Origin: Cyclina sinensis
Lineage: Eukaryota > Mollusca > Bivalvia > Venerida > Veneridae
Reading direction: 5' to 3'
DNA length: 64,000 bases
Assembly (NCBI GenBank): GCA_012932295.1
Contig: JAAONU010000003.1
Span: forward strand, 25,468,361-25,532,360
The position numbers were made by a program, and so were the translations under genes. A model generated the notes under the pieces. That model was not told the origin of the DNA. It did no database searches and was given only the letters and a program-made list of their open reading frames with translations. Shown here piece after piece: positions 59,101-64,000 of this stretch; within the stretch, counting starts at the first letter, position 1, and the number at the start of each line of letters is the position of its first letter.

Positions 59101-62100
59101 GATGACTTAATGGATTTTAGTCCCCCTGCAAATACAGCTCTACGTAAGTGTAGACCTTTTACTGTTTTATTCAGACAGAAATATCAGTATTTAGGCAATG
59201 CAGTTACTTCACCCTGTCACTTCTTGGTTATCTCAGTGGGTAAAAGCACTTGGAAGCATAGGGTTGCAGGCGGTTGGTGGGGTTGTTCCTTGTTTGGAGC
59301 ATAACTTGAAATGCAACTTCATACAATGGTCAAGCACAATGAGAGGAAGTGCAGTGTTCAACAACTCCATCTTCACTATTTGCAGAGTTATTGCCCTGTG
59401 TTGGATTTCCTTGTCCAGAGCATAACTTGAAAACTACTAGTTGGAATTCAGTACAACTTCTTACAATGGTCAAGCACAATAAGTGGATGTGCAATGTACA
59501 AGAGCTATAACTCTGTCTTCACTATTTGCACAGTTATTGCCCTTAGTTGGTTTCCCTTGTCAGGAGCATAACTTGAAAACTACTGGTTGAAATTCAGTGC
59601 AACTTCATACAATGGTCAAGCACAGTTACAGGAAATGCAATGTACAAGAACCACTACTATCTTTAATTGCCCACAACCATAACTCTATTTCAATTCTTTT
59701 TCAAGGTATTCTGTTACTGAATAATTTCCTCAGTTCAGAAGCAGTCTTGCAGGGGTATTAATCACATTTAGTGATAGCTCTAGTTATTTTCAAAGTTTGT
59801 CCGGACTATTTCTCTTTATACTGCTAAAGCACTTTGAATGAAGTGTTACAGGATTGGTACCTCAAATACTTGCCTATATTTAAGGGTTTTTTGGTTGAAT
59901 GATTTTTGGCTAAGTTATGGCCCATGAAGAAAAAAAGCATTTTGGCTGGTTAATTATTTATGTGTCGCCTGCTACACAGTAGCTGCTACATGCTACAAAA
60001 TAGTTGCGACATATATAGGGATCACTTCTCAGTGATCTGTCTGTCTGTCCGTCTGTCCATCTGTTCGTCACAAAACTTGTCCAGACTACTCCTCAAAAAC
60101 TACTGGTGCAATTTCATCCAAACTTTACAGGAATGATCAGTACCAAGTCTAGTTGTGGATATCTTTGGCATTTTCCAGTTCAATGATTTTTACATTTCCA
60201 ACAAACTGTCCAATCACCCCTCAATACAATTGCTTCATTGGCCATCATCAGGTGACACATGTGATCACTGATTGCTCTTGTTTTCTTTCCAGTTTAACTT
60301 GTCAGCCATGTTTTATCATGTAATAACTCATACATTTGTTATGTTGCTGTTCAGTTTCCAAGATAATATGATCATGTCAGAGCTGTAACTAGGCTTATAT
60401 AAACATGTGTAAAGTTAAAACTTGAGTGTTTTCTTTGTATTTCAATGTGATTATTTTTGTATCTAAATTATGACTGCTAATATTATGTAACAATGCGCAT
60501 TTGAAAGCACACAAAAGCACAGCTTTACAAGATACAGTTTTTGTGTAATTTAATTACTGAAATATGTCATACATGTAAGAAGTATTAAACTCCCTATTGT
60601 TCATATCCAGAATATTTCTTAAAGTTTTGCATGTCACTGAAATGTAAAATAGTACAGTAACCTTGCAATAGTTTTTTTTTTTTGTGTGGAAAACACATAT
60701 TATTTTTCACTTTAGATCTTATATTATTATGAAAGAAATTTTACAGAAGTGAAATGAAAACTAACAGTATTTTGTCATTTTTTTTGACAAAGTAATATTC
60801 ACTGCCCATTCCTAAAGTAAGTTGAACGTAAAACAAAAATACAGTGTAACAATTTACTAGTACAAGCTGTTTAGAATTTCCATCTATTTTTCTAGTCTTT
60901 TTTTATAGTTAAGGCACACAGACATAAATATTCTATGGTTTTATACACTCTGGAATGATACAGTGAAAGATTAAGGGTCAGGACTTTGAACATAAAAAGC
61001 TTTAAAACATCTGAATCAAGGAAGGTGTTACCAATTTACATTTTATTTACACATTTACACTCGTCAGTACCCTTAAATGTACATTCAAGTGAATTACCAT
61101 ATACCATAATGGCTGACTGGTTTAAATTGATCTGCTCTTTGTTTTTATGTTTATCATATTCTAATGATAGTGTATTCAGTACGGCATTTATTTTGATAAG
61201 AATTTGATATCGTGTATATTTATGTTTGTTCCTGTGATATACAACAGGGTATGTTTAACATGTATGTCTGAACTTATCAAGTAGGTGTGTGGACATTTTA
61301 AACCACTCTTGATAGCTGGACAGGAAACTATGTTAATTTAAAAAAAAATGTGAGGCTCTGGATGTAAAAGTGTTTATAAGGACCTTTTACTTTGATTAGA
61401 ACAATTTAAGTAAGTCACAGAGAAGATTGTAAGTGGTTTTAATAATTGATTTCCTTTTAATGTTTTTTTAGATATGAGATCAGATTGTATTGGTACAAGA
61501 GGTTCTTAATTAACATTTTCTTAAATAACTCATTTGCTCAACAAAAACTGTAATGTGTTTTTTGTATTTTGTTTTGCTTTCAGTAAAAAGAAACCTTTAA
61601 AGCGACTGACTCACAGAATTTTGCTGAAAATTTTTTTCTTTAAAATTTAAGAGAAGTTAATATATTGTGGAAAAACATAATATTATGCTTCTATACACCA
61701 TGAAAACTGAAAAAAAAATTTTTGACTTAACCAGAATTTGAACCCATGACCTTTCAGTCAGTAAAATATATAGGGATACGATCTACACCACTGAGCCACC
61801 GCATCTAGTTATTAAGTTTTGTCAGAATTAATGTTATAATTAAAGTCTCTACCCTGTGACTAAGGGGATAAATTCTTTACTGATAAAAGTGTGTAAAATT
61901 TTATATTTTGATGTTTTTCTGTAACAAAAATGAGTCAGTAACTAAGTTTAGATATGTTCTTCACAATTACACCAAGAATTTCAAGATGTATTAACCTTTT
62001 CTTTTTTTTTTTCATCGTCAGCCCATCTGTGAGTCAGTCGCTTAAAGACAATGTTAAACAGTGACTGAAGATCAATTTTGTTTTTTTTTTAACTTTTTCT

Positions 62101-63486
62101 AATATCTTATCTTAATTAAGGCATACATTGCTAAATTCAGATGTTTTTGGATCAAGAAAAAAGCCAGAATGGTTGTAGGACCTTAAGCATATTGCTTTTA
62201 GCATTTGATGAATAAGGTAAATTATCTCTATATACCAGTTCTTCTAGTTATTAAAATTTGAGTTATAAGAAACATGTTTTCTTAGCTTATGTCACTTTAT
62301 TTTAAGTGGATTTTTTAAAACTAAAAATAGCTTCTTTTTGGTTCTGTTAACAGATGTCAATGAGGATGTGATAGACTCTGAGGCAGTACAAGAGTTGAAG
62401 ACACGCATCAAACATCTGGAGAGAGATATACAAGTAAGTTATTAGTGTACAGACTATAACAGAGATTTCAACCAGGTCATCAGTTTGTAACCAGTTTCTT
62501 GTTGTTGCCATTTGATCAGAAGTAGGAAAGATTCTAAACATACACTGTAGCGGTCACTGTCAATAACTGTTTGGCTTCTTTCAAACAAAATGAAACCCCA
62601 CGTGACATTGCTTTCTTAATACTTTTTCAGTCAAATTAACAGAAAAAAAAGATCAATGGATAATGTATAAGAGCTGTTGTGAGATTTCCTCTCACAGAGC
62701 TCTTCTGTACAAAATCTACATGTTTAGTGTTGTTGTCTGTAGACTGTGCATGCGGTTTGATGAGTATGGCTGGCTGAATTATGATGTGTTCTTCACATAT
62801 AGTTTAACATGAGACTTTTGTAGAGATGATCTCGTAAGACTGAAATTTGTTAACAAAAGTTAACATAGAATTATTATCTGGTACACAATGGTACATAAAA
62901 TGCCAGTTTTACTATTTGTTGTTTTGGGGAAGAGATTAGAATGTTCTCAAATTATATTTGTTGCTTTGACTTTATATTTGTGTCCATGTATTTGTGGACA
63001 GTCCTCAAAGGGTATATCATTTAACTCTCCGTTTAGAAGCTTCTGGTTTAAATCTCACCATAGATGATTAAGATTCCCTTTGAACCTATGTGGCAGAGTT
63101 TGTATAAGATGCAAGAACATATCTAGAGTTGTTGTACCATCTATTTACTTTGCATGAACACCATGACCATATGTTCTTTTTTCAAATTTTCAATTATTTT
63201 TCATTTCCTAGAGAATGATTCATTAAAAAAAATGAATGCAGTATATCATCTTCTGTCTTTCTGTTTTGTTTATTGACACTAGATAATTATACAGTTCATT
63301 TCATTAAAAAAAAAAAATACTAATGTATTTTACTTATGATGTTTCAGGATTTTGAGAAGTCGAAAACAGAATTACTTCAGATGCAAGAACATGTAGGCAA
63401 TACTGAAGATCCTGAAATCCATGATAATATTCAATTCTATGATGACAATATAAGAGGTTTTAAGGAAGAGTTGCAAACACTGAAAG
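55843..63486 (+). CDS. DNMBP: DNMBP (Tuba)-like scaffold and Cdc42 exchange factor, N-terminal half, with frame shifts
   Basis: Family knowledge: DNMBP binds dynamin through N-terminal SH3 domains and activates Cdc42 through a DH domain followed by a BAR domain at cell junctions. Seen here are exons 55843-56128, 56810-59143, 62354-62433 and 63348-63486, all GT-AG with matching phases. They encode five SH3-like domains, a long Ser/Glu linker, Pro-rich segments (KPVLKPKPTIAPKPALKPKP; KPPPPPGRGG; RPAPPRPEATPSK) and a coiled coil (LKTRIKHLERDIQ, DDNIRGFKEELQTLK) matching the one just before the DH domain in vertebrate DNMBP. The gene runs off the right edge before the DH domain. Four indels between about 57013 and 57559 break the frame in SH3-3 and around SH3-4 but restore it at the end. 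A decaying copy, an assembly artefact or an allele are all possible. Confidence 0.85.
56810..59143 (+). CDS. DNMBP: DNMBP large exon: SH3-2 to SH3-5 and proline-rich region, four frame shifts
   Basis: SH3-2 finishes with GDIILGLDPVDDFWWHG and GIFPVTHVMEL. SH3-3 (about 56968-57130) reads AQALVDAVGQLDDEL, then only in another frame GDIITVTEVIDEDWYKG and SGMFLASCVQLL. SH3-4 (about 57380-57545) reads YARTLFPFVGELPDELSFDA and GLFPANYVEIV in a third frame. SH3-5 (about 57742-57912) reads YGLVLYNFNAETEQDLTVHE and VVYVDII in the original frame, which then stays open to donor GTAAGT at 59144. Pro-rich runs lie at about 58150-58260 and 58820-59090. Confidence 0.85.
59245..59787 (-). repeat. Interspersed repeat, family A, inverted copy
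   Basis: Contains the reverse complement of 1608-2068 features: it ends ttagtgatagctctag and carries tgcaatgtacaagaaccact and cccacaaccat. It lies in the DNMBP intron just after donor 59144; the ORF extension past 59143 is this repeat, not gene. Confidence 0.75.
59955..60275. repeat. Interspersed repeat fragment with gtctgtctgtc run
   Basis: Contains atatatagggatcacttctc, a ctgtctgtctgtccgtctg run, and ends ggtgacacatgtgatcactg. It resembles the other tandem-unit mollusc repeats but I see only one unit. Confidence 0.5.
61601..62041. mobile_element. TTAA-flanked MITE, 441 bp (piggyBac-like), holding a tRNA-like segment
   Basis: TTAA lies at 61597-61600 and 62042-62045. The ends are GCGACTGACTCACAG and its inverse CTGTGAGTCAGTCGC. 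TTAA duplications are the mark of piggyBac-type elements. A tRNA-like stretch lies inside at 61728-61802. It is located in the last DNMBP intron before the coiled-coil exons. Confidence 0.78.
61728..61802 (-). repeat. tRNA-like (SINE-head) sequence within the MITE
   Basis: On the minus strand GGTGGCTCAGTGGTGTAGAT resembles a pol III A box and GGGTTCAAATTCTGG a B box, about 50 bp apart. The fold needed for a real tRNA is not evident, so a SINE head is more likely than a tRNA gene. Confidence 0.55.
62354..62433 (+). CDS. DNMBP: DNMBP coiled-coil exon A
   Basis: Acceptor gttaacag, donor GTAAGT. Two bases complete a codon begun in the previous exon, then VNEDVIDSEAVQELKTRIKH and LERDIQ follow. 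It aligns with the helix before the DH domain of DNMBP (VRIEEMERDL). Confidence 0.85.
63348..63486 (+). CDS. DNMBP: DNMBP coiled-coil exon B
   Basis: Acceptor gtttcag, donor GTTAGT. Reads DFEKSKTELLQMQEHVGNTE, then IQFYDDNIRGFKEELQTLK, matching the vertebrate KFCESNIESLNMELQQLRE stretch. It ends one base into a codon, so the gene continues past base 64000. Confidence 0.87.
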
Positions 63487-64000
63487 GTTAGTTATATAAG
63501 CCAGAGGAAGTATAGTTAATTGTTTTACACCATTTTCATGGCTTTGTTAGTTTTGCATTAACACTTGTATTCAGTAGTCACTGTGGTAGTGATGTGTCAA
63601 TGACAGCTGATGTGTCTAAAATGTTATACAGCTTGTGTTTCAAGGTGATGTGTTCTGTTATATTGATACTCTGATAAACTTACAGTGATGTGTTCTGTTG
63701 TATGGACACTGATAGATTTACAAACAGAATATTGTATGATCATTGAATATTTCCACTTTTGATTTGTGACAGTACGGACACAGAATAATATTTTAAGTAC
63801 TATTTTTTTTAAGTTTACCAGTATGTATCGTAACACAAACCTTGGTTTAGATAATCCCAAACATTAACTGAATTCATGTTTCACTTTTCAGATATTAACT
63901 AAACACAGTAAAAGTGTTCATCTTTTTATAAACAGCAATATTAGTTGAAGTTTCATGGATCATCTCTTGAGAAAAAATGCTTCTGTGAAATACTTGCATC

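Noticed and set aside
62668..62701. Imperfect hairpin agagctgttgtgaga / tctcacagagctct
   Set aside because: Short and mismatched; expected by chance in intronic sequence of this size, with no sign of an RNA gene.

Overview
This is a 64 kb piece of an animal genome, almost certainly a bivalve mollusc and plausibly a venerid-type clam. The genes are split by GT-AG introns, the sequence is AT-rich, and the non-coding space is filled with mollusc-style repeats: units opening 'aacaagagggcc' or 'aacaagagcac', closing with '...gtgagctaaaaa' or '...gggcatataa', and often carrying runs of cggacgga. The species is an inference from repeat style, not proven.

Two host genes face away from each other. 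On the minus strand, 44330 down to 11767, lies a BLTP3 gene (bridge-like lipid transfer protein 3, the UHRF1BP1/UHRF1BP1L family). I trace 20 consecutive coding exons, about 1,510 residues, with compatible splice phases throughout; only the tiny first exon with the start codon was not found. Several of its exons lack an in-frame ATG and were recovered from splice signals and family similarity. On the plus strand, from about 54.0/55.8 kb to beyond the right edge, lies the N-terminal half of a DNMBP (Tuba) gene: five SH3-like domains, a proline-rich stretch and a coiled coil. Its DH and BAR domains would lie past base 64000. Its large exon carries a cluster of four reading-frame shifts that sum to zero.

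The BLTP3 introns hold most of the mobile DNA. A 1,855 bp mariner (36867-38721) has TA target duplications, 28 bp inverted ends and a complete DD34D transposase gene interrupted by what looks like a real 155 nt spliceosomal intron. A 2,685 bp element (31825-34509) has 82 bp near-identical inverted ends built from a 13-bp motif repeated three times, a 9 bp target duplication, and a two-exon SGNH-hydrolase-like gene as its only recognisable protein. Smaller inverted-repeat elements lie at 11020, 21559 and 42647. The 10 kb between the two host genes holds a broken LINE reverse transcriptase split by a roughly 2 kb insertion with a hAT transposase remnant, and a 551 bp inverted-repeat element. The left 11.7 kb lies downstream of BLTP3 and is mainly repeats, including a 2.6 kb array of about 145 bp units that has a shorter sister array inside the gene.

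The two host genes have unrelated functions: lipid transfer at endosomal contacts versus Cdc42/actin/dynamin scaffolding. Their arrangement gives no evidence of joint action. The candidate new biology is in the mobile elements and in the broken DNMBP exon.
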